Positions 1 through 9,117 of a stretch of DNA of 64,000 bases are shown here, piece after piece (position 1 is the stretch's first letter; each line of letters opens with the position of its first letter). Source of the DNA: Ignavibacteriota bacterium (lineage in GTDB: Bacteria > Bacteroidota > Ignavibacteria > UBA10030 > SZUA-254); the NCBI GenBank assembly GCA_016212665.1, contig JACREZ010000032.1, forward strand, positions 1 to 64,000. Direction: 5' to 3'. A program made the position numbers and the translations under genes. The notes beneath the pieces are model-generated. The model was not told the origin of the DNA, did not search any database, and worked only from the letters and a program-made list of their open reading frames with translations.

Positions 1-115
1 AACTGAAATAATATCGTTCTTTGATTTCATGTAAATATTCTTGTTTTGCTGCATGAGTCACTACCGAATTCCTTGAAATTGTTGGGTTACCTAACTTATG
101 AGGCAACGACTCCAT
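1..115 (-). CDS. Probable transposase/integrase, N-terminal part, cut by window edge
   Basis: An open reading frame of 38 codons begins with ATG at 115, is preceded by a GAAAGG-like ribosome site about 8 bases upstream, and runs off the left edge without a stop. The visible end reads AAKQEYLHEIKERYYFS, which resembles the start of DDE integrase-type transposases, where a helix of the form YLxxIxxRYxxA precedes the DNA-binding region. Only the N-terminus is visible, so the family is inferred from this short similarity. It would place a mobile element directly beside the accessory region to its right. Confidence 0.42.
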   Translation of the reverse strand, partial: MESLPHKLGNPTISRNSVVTHAAKQEYLHEIKERYYFS

Positions 116-304
116 TTTCAAACCCTTTCGGTTACATTTTTATGAGTCAACTCGACGCCCTCTAATGATTTTATTTTACGAACAATTATTCTATCTTCTC
201 CCGATGTTTTATTGAAGAGTTTATTGTTTATTCATTTATAAAGAAAAAGTGTAAGGCAATCTCTTATATTGTCATTGCTTGAAATACCCATTAAGGATTT
301 TCCT

Positions 305-2464
305 ATGAAATATGTTTTCATCAGTTACTCGCACAAAAACAAACAGCGGGTTTACCAAATCAAAGAATTTCTTGAATCGAACGGAATAAAAACATGGATT
401 GATGAAAAAGGAATTGGTGGGGGTGATTCCATCCCCGGTGAAATTGCTGAGGCTCTCAATAATGCAACGGCTTTTATTTGTTTGATTTCTTCTGCTTATA
501 TGAAATCAAAGTTTTGTCTGCGCGAATTGGAAATGGCAATGAATACTAATAAAACCATAATTCCACTTCGCTTAGACCGTACTCCTTTTATTCCTAACCT
601 TACCCTAATTATTGGAACCACCAAATACATTGACCTCACTTCATACAGAACTTATCAGCATAAATTAAAAGAAGTAATTAGTAGCATAGAAAATATTGGA
701 ATAACTTCAACACAAAATAATCTCAACCATCATTCTCTTCCCTTTCTGGAATATATTTTAATAGTCATACAGCATCACAAAAAAAACATTGCTTTATTAG
801 TATTACTTTTATTAACGATCTTTTTAATTTCAATATTCAACAAAAACAATATTACAAAAACGAATCAACAACATGAATTAAGTTACACAACAAAACGCAT
901 ACTCATTTTACCTTTTGAACAAATTGGCGATTCAACCGATCTAAATACTACATATGGTATTACGAAAGGGCTGAATGATTACTTAGCAGAACAATTGCCA
1001 AATGTAGGCATAAGTGTATTTACTTTACCAGAAAATGCTGATTATAAAACATTTTCAAACAAACAAAGTGAATTAGCAGAATTTGTGATTATCGGAGATG
1101 TTCAACGGCTAGAAGACCATCTTAATATTAAGATACTATTCGGAAATACAATGAACGATTCACTTCTTTGGAAAAAAGATTACTCACCAATTAAGATTGA
1201 AGATATTGAATATGCAATCTATTATGATTGTTACAAACAAATTTCTGAAAAATTGGGATTACCGATTGAAGCACGACTAATCGAAAAATATGAAACACGA
1301 GCTTGGGACGCTTTCAATGAAGGTTTGAATTACGGAAGAAAACCCAAATCAGCCCAAGAGAATAAACTTTCTATGAGAAATTATCAAAAGTCAGTTGAAA
1401 TTGACCCAGACTTTTATTTAGCATATTGTCATTTGGCAGGTAGTCAGTTATTTCAATATCAAAACTTTGATAATGATAGTGGTTGGATTAGTAAAGCAGA
1501 AAGGAATTTAAACAAAGCATTTCAACTTGATAGTTCACGAGCAGAAGTGTACTGGCATAGAGGAAGAATCCTAGAAATAAGAAATCAAAAAGATTCTGCT
1601 CTTAATTTATATAACCAGGCATTGAAACGAAATCCCAATCTTTATCAGGTATATTTATACATTGGCAATATCTACTTTCAGCAAAATAAGTATCAGGAAG
1701 CTTTTGAACAATTCAAGAAAGCCTATCAATTAAATCGGGTTGACCATCTTACCATAATGAATTTGGGTGCTACTTCTATTGAGTTAGAGCAATACTCAGA
1801 AGCCATTCATTATTTGAATAAAGCACTAACTTTAGACTCAACCGAAGAACTGATATTTTCCAATTTGGCTCTCTCTTATCAAAAAAATCATGATTTTAGA
1901 AACGCAGATGAAAATTATCGAAAAGCATATGCTCTTGATCCTGAAAATACATTAAATGACTATTCAGAATTTCTTTTGATTACAGAACAATTCACTGTTG
2001 CTGATTCTTTATTGTCGCTTCCACTTTCAACCACGAAAACAACAACAGTATTGAAAAATTATCACAGGGGATTTGTGAAATATTTCCTTCGACAAGAGAA
2101 TTTAGCAAAACAATTTTGGAAACATGCCCTAACAATTATTAATGAATTACTCAAGCAAAATATAAATGACCAGACAATTTTGAGGTTAAGGGCTCTGTGC
2201 TATTCTGCACTCAATAACAAAGAGAAATCACTTTATTTTGGAAAACAAATTTTGTTATCTGATTCCACAAACATAGAACACGTTCTCTTAATGGCAAAAA
2301 TTCATGCAAATTTATCTGAAAAAGAGAAAATGTTTGAATGGATCAAAAAAGCATACAATATTGAACCTTCGACCATAACACAAAATGGCTTCAATTCAGA
2401 AGTCGAATTCATACGGTATCAACATGACCCTTCGGTTGAAATATTTTTTAGTGTTCATCATTAA
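305..2464 (+). CDS. Membrane-anchored TIR - TolB-like - TPR protein
   Basis: Residues 1-130 form a TIR domain: FISYSHKN at the start, a GGGDSIPGEI loop, and LISSAYMKSKFCLREL containing the predicted NADase glutamate, E74. A single membrane helix lies near 161-179. A TolB N-terminal-like fold follows at about 195-330 (ILILPFEQIGD), then several TPR repeats up to about 700. I chose ATG at 305 over the TTG at 269 because AAGGA stands 7 bases before it and the TIR fold starts there. TIR domains of this type cleave NAD or make nucleotide signals; the TPR part is likely to bind a partner. The layout suggests an inner-membrane protein with a cytoplasmic TIR and a periplasmic sensor part, but topology is inferred. 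Confidence 0.8.
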   Translation: MKYVFISYSHKNKQRVYQIKEFLESNGIKTWIDEKGIGGGDSIPGEIAEALNNATAFICLISSAYMKSKFCLRELEMAMNTNKTIIPLRLDRTPFIPNLTLIIGTTKYIDLTSYRTYQHKLKEVISSIENIGITSTQNNLNHHSLPFLEYILIVIQHHKKNIALLVLLLLTIFLISIFNKNNITKTNQQHELSYTTKRILILPFEQIGDSTDLNTTYGITKGLNDYLAEQLPNVGISVFTLPENADYKTFSNKQSELAEFVIIGDVQRLEDHLNIKILFGNTMNDSLLWKKDYSPIKIEDIEYAIYYDCYKQISEKLGLPIEARLIEKYETRAWDAFNEGLNYGRKPKSAQENKLSMRNYQKSVEIDPDFYLAYCHLAGSQLFQYQNFDNDSGWISKAERNLNKAFQLDSSRAEVYWHRGRILEIRNQKDSALNLYNQALKRNPNLYQVYLYIGNIYFQQNKYQEAFEQFKKAYQLNRVDHLTIMNLGATSIELEQYSEAIHYLNKALTLDSTEELIFSNLALSYQKNHDFRNADENYRKAYALDPENTLNDYSEFLLITEQFTVADSLLSLPLSTTKTTTVLKNYHRGFVKYFLRQENLAKQFWKHALTIINELLKQNINDQTILRLRALCYSALNNKEKSLYFGKQILLSDSTNIEHVLLMAKIHANLSEKEKMFEWIKKAYNIEPSTITQNGFNSEVEFIRYQHDPSVEIFFSVHH

Positions 2465-2511
2465 TTGATTGCTTTCAAAATAATATCACGAAGTGTTCAA
2501 TATTCCAACTC

Positions 2512-4875
2512 TTATCGTATAAATATCATTTTTTTCACTTCGATAAAATTACCGGTCTTCAATTTGTAATAATAGACACCGCTCGCACTACCTGAACCAT
2601 TCCAAGAAACTGTCTTATATCCAACATCTTGAACTTCATCAACAAGAGTAACCACGTGTTGTCCAAGGAGATTGTAAACGTTCAGCGACACATGTGTGTG
2701 AACAGGTAACTGATAACGAATCACAGTTGACGAATTGAATGGATTCGGATAATTTTGATACAAAGCAAAAGTGCTGGGTATTCCTGCCGAGATGGATGAA
2801 GCAAGTAGTAATTTAATGCTCTCCTTCTCATCATTTAACATAATTGAAGATGTCCCGGACAATATAATTTGTTTTTCAGCAACACGCAGGGATGCCGCTC
2901 CACTATGTTGATGCACATCCCAAGATATTGTTATCGGATATTTTACAGAATGTAACTTTACACCTATTTCTCTACTCTCCGATGTTTCTGCGCACACTAA
3001 CCAAGTATTTGTGCTGTAGCGTATATCAAAAACTCCATTCGGCGGCAACGGTGGTAATTCGTAGTCTGTTTCTTTCACATTGTCATTGGGGAAACTGAAA
3101 AATAATTTTTTTGTTTTTCCGTCACTATCTGTCAAGGTTAGGTAATTGAAATTCAGAGCATCTTCACGTACCGTATTAGTTCGATGAGTCAATGGAGTAA
3201 TGGATTTTTTTAGGACTAATTTTCCACTAATGCTTGATTTAACCCAATACGCTTTCATTGGCTGCAATACTTCGGTTGGGAAATAGCCTTCATCATAACT
3301 GTAAAAAGGAGTTAAAACAATCGAACCCGGTAATTTTTCAATTGAATCAGTACTTATAGGAATACTTAATGTGCCTATCATATTCCAACCAGAGTGTAGC
3401 TTCATTGTATCTGAAATTCTCACATCACCCAACATTGATATATTTGTTGCATATGGAAATTTTAGCCAATAACCGACACCGACTTTCAAAGACTCTTTTG
3501 CAACATATCCAAAACCTGAGTCAAACGAATAAGCTAAAGAATTCGACGTCTTGAATAGCGAGTCTTTTAATGTTTTATCAACTTTTAAAGAAACTGATAT
3601 CATATTCCAACCTTTCTTAACATTTGATTCTGATATATATCCATCCAAGATCTCTAAACTATTTTCATCTGTCTGCGCTCGTACTTCATCCTGTTTATAT
3701 CGTAATTGTAAAGTTGCACGTGACATGTCATCCGTCGTCGCTCGTATCAAATACATTCTATTCACCCGCGCTTCACCCTTATCGCTTGGAACAGATTCCA
3801 CCCGCAGATTTTGCTTCGGTAACCCGATGCGAGCTTTGCGAGTTGACTTTATTTCTTTTTTGTTGTCGTCAGGCATCGCACTTAATCCCCAAGTACTTGT
3901 AGTATCGAATGTATAATATGAAGTTGTCCTTACCCAGTTCACTGAAGTATCACGTGTACTTGTTAGTCTGCGGAATACTTTTGTGGTATCTGCTAACGTA
4001 TCCGGAATTGTAGTTATTTCCGTCCACACCGGAGGAGTGCCTTCTGTATATTCTATATAGGTTAAAGGGCTTTCAAATCGGTACGTTACATATAAGCTTG
4101 ATGTCTTTCTTTTAATGGTTCCGGAAGGAATCATCCCGCCTCCTTGAATCGCTGTATCTGCGCTTTCTATTATGAGCGTATCCTGCAAACGTAAACCCAA
4201 AGAATCATTTAGTAACAGGGTATTCATAATGCCGATTGTTCCCGATGTAGTTGTATTCGCTCCATTTACAGTAAGATTATAAAATCTCGTCTGAGAGATA
4301 ATTTTAGAATCATCACCGGCAAATTCAATTGTTGAAATCGTCGTATCAAATGTGCCGTTGTTTATCCAACTTCCATATACTATAATCCCCGGTTGTCCGG
4401 CTTTAAGTATTCCACCGGAATCTATGTTCACGTCGTTCGCAATGCTCATATAATTGAAAGCGCTCGAAGGAAATATTAGGTTTCCTCCAGCTTTGATCAA
4501 CAAACCACAAATCGAATCTTGAGAAGGAAATAAGGAATCAATATTAATATTGACTGTCTTGGAATCAATAACAGCAACCTCGCTTGGGAGTGGAACATGA
4601 CCTAAAAACCAATTCGCGTCCACTTCCCAATCGCCACTGTCTGCACCAATATACTTGTTTTCTGTACATACATTAGAATAATTGTATATCAATTGAGAGT
4701 CATATATTGCTGGAGCAACGTTACCCTTACCCCCTTTTTGATAAATATTGATATTTGTATTGTCATCCAAGATGAACGGGAGAACATCACCTTTTGAGGT
4801 GACAACAATGCGTTGTTGTGCAACATTTGGCAACGATAAAATTATTGTTAAAAAAATAATAGTAAAGAACTTCAT
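2512..4875 (-). CDS. Exported protein with G8-like region and T9SS sorting domain
   Basis: A 787-residue exported protein. An N-terminal signal peptide (MKFFTIIFLTIILSLPNVAQ) is followed by a beta-rich region that starts like G8/beta-helix surface proteins (GDWEVDANWFLGHVPLPSE). Around residues 420-560 are two WNMIS/WNMIG repeats with GYWLKF/AYWVK signatures, shared with the exported nuclease at 21751-23727. The last 90 or so residues are a type A T9SS C-terminal sorting domain: NYPNPFNSSTVIRYQLP, then NLLGQHV and GVYYYKLKTG. The protein should therefore cross the outer membrane through the Por system and end up on the surface or released. The start has an AAAGGAAAA ribosome site. It ends tail to tail with the TIR-TPR gene. 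The ligand or role is unknown. Confidence 0.85.
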   Translation of the reverse strand: MKFFTIIFLTIILSLPNVAQQRIVVTSKGDVLPFILDDNTNINIYQKGGKGNVAPAIYDSQLIYNYSNVCTENKYIGADSGDWEVDANWFLGHVPLPSEVAVIDSKTVNINIDSLFPSQDSICGLLIKAGGNLIFPSSAFNYMSIANDVNIDSGGILKAGQPGIIVYGSWINNGTFDTTISTIEFAGDDSKIISQTRFYNLTVNGANTTTSGTIGIMNTLLLNDSLGLRLQDTLIIESADTAIQGGGMIPSGTIKRKTSSLYVTYRFESPLTYIEYTEGTPPVWTEITTIPDTLADTTKVFRRLTSTRDTSVNWVRTTSYYTFDTTSTWGLSAMPDDNKKEIKSTRKARIGLPKQNLRVESVPSDKGEARVNRMYLIRATTDDMSRATLQLRYKQDEVRAQTDENSLEILDGYISESNVKKGWNMISVSLKVDKTLKDSLFKTSNSLAYSFDSGFGYVAKESLKVGVGYWLKFPYATNISMLGDVRISDTMKLHSGWNMIGTLSIPISTDSIEKLPGSIVLTPFYSYDEGYFPTEVLQPMKAYWVKSSISGKLVLKKSITPLTHRTNTVREDALNFNYLTLTDSDGKTKKLFFSFPNDNVKETDYELPPLPPNGVFDIRYSTNTWLVCAETSESREIGVKLHSVKYPITISWDVHQHSGAASLRVAEKQIILSGTSSIMLNDEKESIKLLLASSISAGIPSTFALYQNYPNPFNSSTVIRYQLPVHTHVSLNVYNLLGQHVVTLVDEVQDVGYKTVSWNGSGSASGVYYYKLKTGNFIEVKKMIFIR

Positions 4876-4953
4876 GGGTTTTCCTTTTCTGATAGTGAAT
4901 TAGAACTATTGAATTAAACCATCCTCATTTTCCTAAATTCATGTTTCTGCAAA

Positions 4954-5400
4954 CTACATGGATTGAATAGAGGTGTTCTGCTTATCTTTAAAACTCTTTG
5001 CCCGCTCAGTAATCTCCCCCGCAATCTTGAAACACCCCTGAAGAATGTTATTTCTTTTTCTGATACTTCTCAGGAATAATCCCCCCGCTAAGAAGAACAA
5101 CGAAAGAAGAAACAGGAAAAATCGTACAAACGACTTGAGAGTGTTAAACGCCTCAATATTTATTTCTGTTGTCGCCGTTACTCCTTCTGCCACTTGTTCT
5201 GTGGCAACGAACGGATTGTATGACCACAACCAGAATAAGCAAATAATACAAAGCAAAAAGAAAAGGTAATTGAGCAATTCAAAAATTAGAATTACTCCTT
5301 TCTTTAACCAACGAACAAGTAACTTTTGTTTTGCTAAAGATTGGATTGCTATTGATTTTTGAAGAGTGAAGTCTGTAAAGTTTTGTATTGATTCGAGCAT
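4954..5400 (-). CDS. Small membrane protein, two helices
   Basis: A 148-residue protein not assigned to a known family. An amphipathic, Lys-rich N-terminal segment is followed by a hydrophobic helix at about 35-60 (VILIFELLNYLFFLLCIICLFWLW). A polar loop rich in Thr/Glu follows, then a second helix at about 88-110 and a basic cytoplasmic tail (RSIRKRNN). It lies between the T9SS protein and the PLP-enzyme gene on the same strand, about 80 and 120 bases from each. Reading-frame length, an ATG start and clear membrane helices support a real gene. No function can be given. Confidence 0.6.
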   Translation of the reverse strand: MLESIQNFTDFTLQKSIAIQSLAKQKLLVRWLKKGVILIFELLNYLFFLLCIICLFWLWSYNPFVATEQVAEGVTATTEINIEAFNTLKSFVRFFLFLLSLFFLAGGLFLRSIRKRNNILQGCFKIAGEITERAKSFKDKQNTSIQSM

Positions 5401-5516
5401 TTTAGTTATTTCAAATGAACAATGTAATTTTCGTTCGTGTAGATTTTTTTTCTGTAATAAATAGTAATGCCTTAGTTCTTGTTGTCTTGCTTAAACCATG
5501 CCAGTTTATTAAAAAA

Positions 5517-7265
5517 TTATCTTTCTGTTGAATTCATTAAGTAATATACCAACTGATTAATTTGTCTTTCACCGCAAAAATAATGAAACGAAAATCTCAA
5601 TATTTTTTCTTTTTCAAAACTTTGAGTTGTGACGTTAAATTTAGTGAGAAGATTAACTCTAATCTTTTCAGCATCCTCGGAATAAATGCTTACTATTCCA
5701 CCTTTATAATTTGTGTTAATAATCTTTATCCCATAAACTTCTGAAAGACATTCAGAAAAATATTTAGATAAATATGTATTGTGTTTTTCTATTTTATCTT
5801 GTCCTATTTTAATAAATTCATCCAGCATAATTGATAAGCTAATCAAGGGTTCTATATCAATTGTTTCTTTAAAATCTTCAATAGTATAGTTATAATGTGA
5901 AAATGAGCGATTAGTTTGAACAATTGTATCTGTATTAATTCCGGCTTTTATTAACAATTCTGGACAATGAAATAATATCCCACTCGTTGTTTTACCCAAT
6001 AACCATTTATGTCCACAACATGCGTAAAAGTGTACTAACGACATTATTTTTTCGTCAACAACAATATTACCAAATGCTTGCGCACCATCTAAAACAATTA
6101 TTATTCGATTATCACTTATCTCATTAATAGATCCTAGCAACGTACAAACATCTAACGAAGTACCAGATTTATAATAAATATGCGACAATAAAATTATCAA
6201 TTTCCCACTTAAATTCTTTCCCTTCCAATCAGAAATATTTTGCTTCAATTCTGCAATTAAGTAATCAGTACTAAATGTACCTTTTATAATTTCATTATGG
6301 AGTTTTATCTCATAACGAAAACATTTATTATAATCATTTTTAATAATTTTAATTATCGATTCATAATCTGCATCTGAGTGGATGATACAATTTGTTTGAT
6401 TGTTTTCGATAATTTTAGAGAAAGCGTATCTAATTGAATCTGTTGTACTATTATGTAGTGTAATTCTATTTTCTAGATTAATCTGTTGTGTTGGAGAGAT
6501 AAAATGTGATAGTTTGGTAAATATATTCCTATAACCATTAAATCTTGATTCATTATTTCCCCTCACAATATAATTAGTAACTATCTCGCTCGATGGAATA
6601 TTTCCTTTTTTTCTTCTGTAATATTGTAATTCAGTTGTGGTTTCAATCGCTTCACCTCCTATAGAAGCTGTATTAAATGAAATCTCCGTAAAGGTATAAT
6701 TATTTATCGCTGTAAGATGTTTTGACAGATGTAGAATATATCTAATAACATAAAACACTACTGGTAATATAAACGTAATTAAGCCAAAATAGCTAGTAAA
6801 AACGTTAGTACCACATAAATGTGCTAATGGAATTGTTACCGAAACAGTTACAATTACTAAAAATATTTCAATAATGTTATTAATAGGAAGAAATATTGTA
6901 TCTATTTTTGAATCTATTTTACTGGGTTTATACAAAAACTGAATGTAAGTTTGAAAACTAATTTTTAGAAATTTTGAATTGAAAAGGAATAGAATTCCAA
7001 CTAGAACTAATGTTGTAAAAGGATCTGAAAGCCAATAGTTTAGAATATATTCCCACCACATTTCTGTTTTTAGTACATCCCAACTAAAAATAGAATTTTC
7101 CATTCCGAACTTAATCAAACTCCATGACAGTGAGCAAATTATTAATAAAAAAATGAATTTAAATATAGAATATCTGCACAGTAATGATACCGTACTATAT
7201 TGTAACAACATTTGGTATAATGTTGAAAAGGAGGTTCTAACGGTTTTCCTAAGGTAATTTATCAT
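5517..7265 (-). CDS. Membrane-tethered class V aminotransferase-fold (PLP) enzyme
   Basis: 582 residues in two parts. The N-terminal 180 residues hold about four hydrophobic segments (roughly 33-53, 82-97, 130-152, 155-178). From about residue 190 the sequence follows the cysteine desulfurase/class V PLP fold: FNTASIGG near 198, LLSHIYYKSG near 359, VLDGAQAFGN with the predicted PLP-ring aspartate D393, and CCGHKWLLG with the predicted Schiff-base lysine K420. Family members act on amino acids, for example as cysteine desulfurases, kynureninases or transaminases; the substrate here cannot be told. A membrane-anchored form is unusual. Its start overlaps the binding-protein gene by 17 bases, which implies co-expression. 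Very AT-rich, unlike the housekeeping genes, suggesting acquisition. Confidence 0.75.
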   Translation of the reverse strand: MINYLRKTVRTSFSTLYQMLLQYSTVSLLCRYSIFKFIFLLIICSLSWSLIKFGMENSIFSWDVLKTEMWWEYILNYWLSDPFTTLVLVGILFLFNSKFLKISFQTYIQFLYKPSKIDSKIDTIFLPINNIIEIFLVIVTVSVTIPLAHLCGTNVFTSYFGLITFILPVVFYVIRYILHLSKHLTAINNYTFTEISFNTASIGGEAIETTTELQYYRRKKGNIPSSEIVTNYIVRGNNESRFNGYRNIFTKLSHFISPTQQINLENRITLHNSTTDSIRYAFSKIIENNQTNCIIHSDADYESIIKIIKNDYNKCFRYEIKLHNEIIKGTFSTDYLIAELKQNISDWKGKNLSGKLIILLSHIYYKSGTSLDVCTLLGSINEISDNRIIIVLDGAQAFGNIVVDEKIMSLVHFYACCGHKWLLGKTTSGILFHCPELLIKAGINTDTIVQTNRSFSHYNYTIEDFKETIDIEPLISLSIMLDEFIKIGQDKIEKHNTYLSKYFSECLSEVYGIKIINTNYKGGIVSIYSEDAEKIRVNLLTKFNVTTQSFEKEKILRFSFHYFCGERQINQLVYYLMNSTER

Positions 7266-8409
7266 TTAACATGTTATAAATTCTAAATTTTGCATACACA
7301 TTTTGACCATTAATAAATGAATATTTATTGATCAATTTTGCTTGTATTTTGTCATCATTTTTTAGGGTACTAATTGTTTCTACTAGGTCTTGCTTGGACC
7401 TTTTATGATTGAATATCAATTTTTCTATCGAATGTTTTAATATTCTAAATGCGTCATATCCAAATATAGAATACCCATGTAATTTTTTCTTACTCAACGT
7501 ATCTATTGTGTTGTTATCTGGAAAAGATAATAGGACATTTTTTTTATATTTTATTTCTTCTAACCATCTGCCATAAGCGCCGTCACTAAAGAGAATTGGC
7601 TCGGGCATTTTTAGTTTTGATTTTTTAATTAATATTTCTTTTGCGTCTTGTTGGTAGCTGAATGCTATCCAGCCATTTATCCCAATTTGTTTACCATAGT
7701 TTAATGTTCCAACCAGATCAGTAGTAGTGCTAATTGAAAAAGGAATGATATGATTAATTCCTATTTGAACTTGTAACTGTTGGAGTAAGTCAAATCCATA
7801 AGTCGTGGGAGAATATAGAATTCCCAATTGTAGATCTTTGTTATTTTTTAGATTAGAAGTTTTGCTCCATTTTACAATCTCCTCAATCTGTTTCTTATTA
7901 TTTGCTAATAATCTAAAGGCGATTTTTTCATATCCAATTAAAATATCATCTGCAGTTGCGATTGTAATCAACACAGGTATATTATATAATTTGCCTATTT
8001 CTAAACATCCAGTTATTGATTGCGAAGTATTTGCAGCTATAATTCCAACCACCTTGTCCGAAGCAATAACTTTAATAAGGTTGTCCTTTACGTTTTCAAT
8101 CAGTTCAGCTGTTTGAGATAACATCGAACTTGGTGAAACATCACTTACTAAATTTTCTGTTATATTCAAGAAAATAATTTTATAATTTTTATTATCTTCC
8201 TCATTAATTGCAATGTCTACTCCATTACGAATCATATTTCCAAATGATTCTTGCTTAGAAAAATCTCCAACAATTATTATTGTATTCCTTCCTTCAAAAA
8301 TTTCTACTTTACTACTTAAAATATTTGGTATGCTAAAATGAGCGTTTAGTACAATGAAAGAAAAAAAGAGAAACCAAAATAATAATTTCCATTTTGCTTG
8401 TATTAACAT
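7249..8409 (-). CDS. Periplasmic binding protein, type I fold (Peripla_BP_6-like)
   Basis: 386 residues with an N-terminal signal or membrane anchor (LLFWFLFFSFIVLNA). The body matches branched-chain-amino-acid-binding/receptor ligand-binding proteins: FGNMIRNGVDIAINE near residue 56, VVGIIAANTSQSITG near 115, NIPVLITIATADD, then FRLLANN and a Rossmann-like second lobe. Such proteins bind small ligands, usually amino acids, for ABC uptake or for a coupled receptor. No ABC permease or ATPase is nearby. Instead the gene overlaps by 17 bases with a membrane PLP enzyme, so it may sense or present a ligand to that enzyme. AT-rich like its partner. The fold is fairly sure; the ligand is unknown. 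Confidence 0.75.
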   Translation of the reverse strand: MLIQAKWKLLFWFLFFSFIVLNAHFSIPNILSSKVEIFEGRNTIIIVGDFSKQESFGNMIRNGVDIAINEEDNKNYKIIFLNITENLVSDVSPSSMLSQTAELIENVKDNLIKVIASDKVVGIIAANTSQSITGCLEIGKLYNIPVLITIATADDILIGYEKIAFRLLANNKKQIEEIVKWSKTSNLKNNKDLQLGILYSPTTYGFDLLQQLQVQIGINHIIPFSISTTTDLVGTLNYGKQIGINGWIAFSYQQDAKEILIKKSKLKMPEPILFSDGAYGRWLEEIKYKKNVLLSFPDNNTIDTLSKKKLHGYSIFGYDAFRILKHSIEKLIFNHKRSKQDLVETISTLKNDDKIQAKLINKYSFINGQNVYAKFRIYNMLNDKLP

Positions 8410-8452
8410 GATGGTAGATGTTCTAATTTATTCTTAATAGTTTTATGAAAAT

Positions 8453-8743
8453 TCATCTACCCCCCACCCACTCCACCACCCCGCGCATATCTACCGACTC
8501 CGCAAACGCAATCATCTCATCAATCTTATCAACGGCGTCCATGTCGTACTTGGAGCCTTCGGGGAATACGGGGGCGAGCCGGTGGTAGCGCTCGGACAGT
8601 ATTTGTTTGCATTGATAGTCGGCGATGCCGTTTATTCCATCAAGCATTAAACTTACCAACGGCTTTGCCCACTGTGCGTATCCCCAATTTCGTATCGTTT
8701 GAACAGTCAAACACACTGTTTGGTCATTTGCACATAAGTTCAT
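8453..8743 (-). CDS. Hypothetical protein downstream of TIR-like gene
   Basis: A 96-residue protein of unknown family. Its ATG overlaps the TGA of the TIR-like gene at 8740-9102 (ATGA overlap), so the two are translationally coupled. It contains a short hydrophobic-aromatic stretch (IRNWGYAQWAKPLVSLML) and an acidic C-terminal half ending in WVGGR. Its base composition is visibly richer in GC than the genes to its left. The coupling suggests it works with the TIR-like proteins, perhaps as a partner or regulator; this is inference only. Confidence 0.55.
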   Translation of the reverse strand: MNLCANDQTVCLTVQTIRNWGYAQWAKPLVSLMLDGINGIADYQCKQILSERYHRLAPVFPEGSKYDMDAVDKIDEMIAFAESVDMRGVVEWVGGR

Positions 8744-9102
8744 AAATATTGTTTCCTCTTAATACCGTTCCACAAATCCAACGAGGGTAATCTCCCCTTC
8801 CCATCGGTGTCTTCATCTTCTCGATAGAAGGTTAGCAATGTCATCGGGTTCGATTGTGCAAATCTTGCTTCTATCCACTCATGATTATGAGTATCATTCC
8901 CTATCAAGACTAAAATTATCGCCGCTCCTTCTATTTTACTTTTGATATGTTGACGAATTAATTCTTTCCCCTGTTGACGTTTATCTTCGGTTTCATGTGT
9001 AATTATTACGTCGCCAAGTTTTTTTTCTGAAACGCACTTTTGAATAGTATGTATTTTGTTGTTATCCTCGTGGACACAACTAATGAAGATTGACTTACTC
9101 AT
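8740..9102 (-). CDS. TIR-like protein (DUF1863/ThsB-type fold), possibly catalytically altered
   Basis: 120 residues. SIFISCVHEDNN at the N-terminus and KSKIEGAAIILVLIGNDT around residues 55-71 follow the MTH538/DUF1863 TIR-like family, to which the Thoeris signal-producing protein ThsB belongs. In its neighbour the family motif reads YVQYEL with Glu84; here the matching stretch is WIEARF, placing Arg80 where the catalytic Glu is expected. It may therefore be a non-catalytic partner. It is short for the family, the C-terminal region being truncated. It lies 15 bases after the larger TIR-like gene and overlaps the next gene by ATGA, so the three probably form one transcript. Confidence 0.65.
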   Translation of the reverse strand: MSKSIFISCVHEDNNKIHTIQKCVSEKKLGDVIITHETEDKRQQGKELIRQHIKSKIEGAAIILVLIGNDTHNHEWIEARFAQSNPMTLLTFYREDEDTDGKGRLPSLDLWNGIKRKQYL

Positions 9103-9117
9103 ATGTACTCCGTTCTG

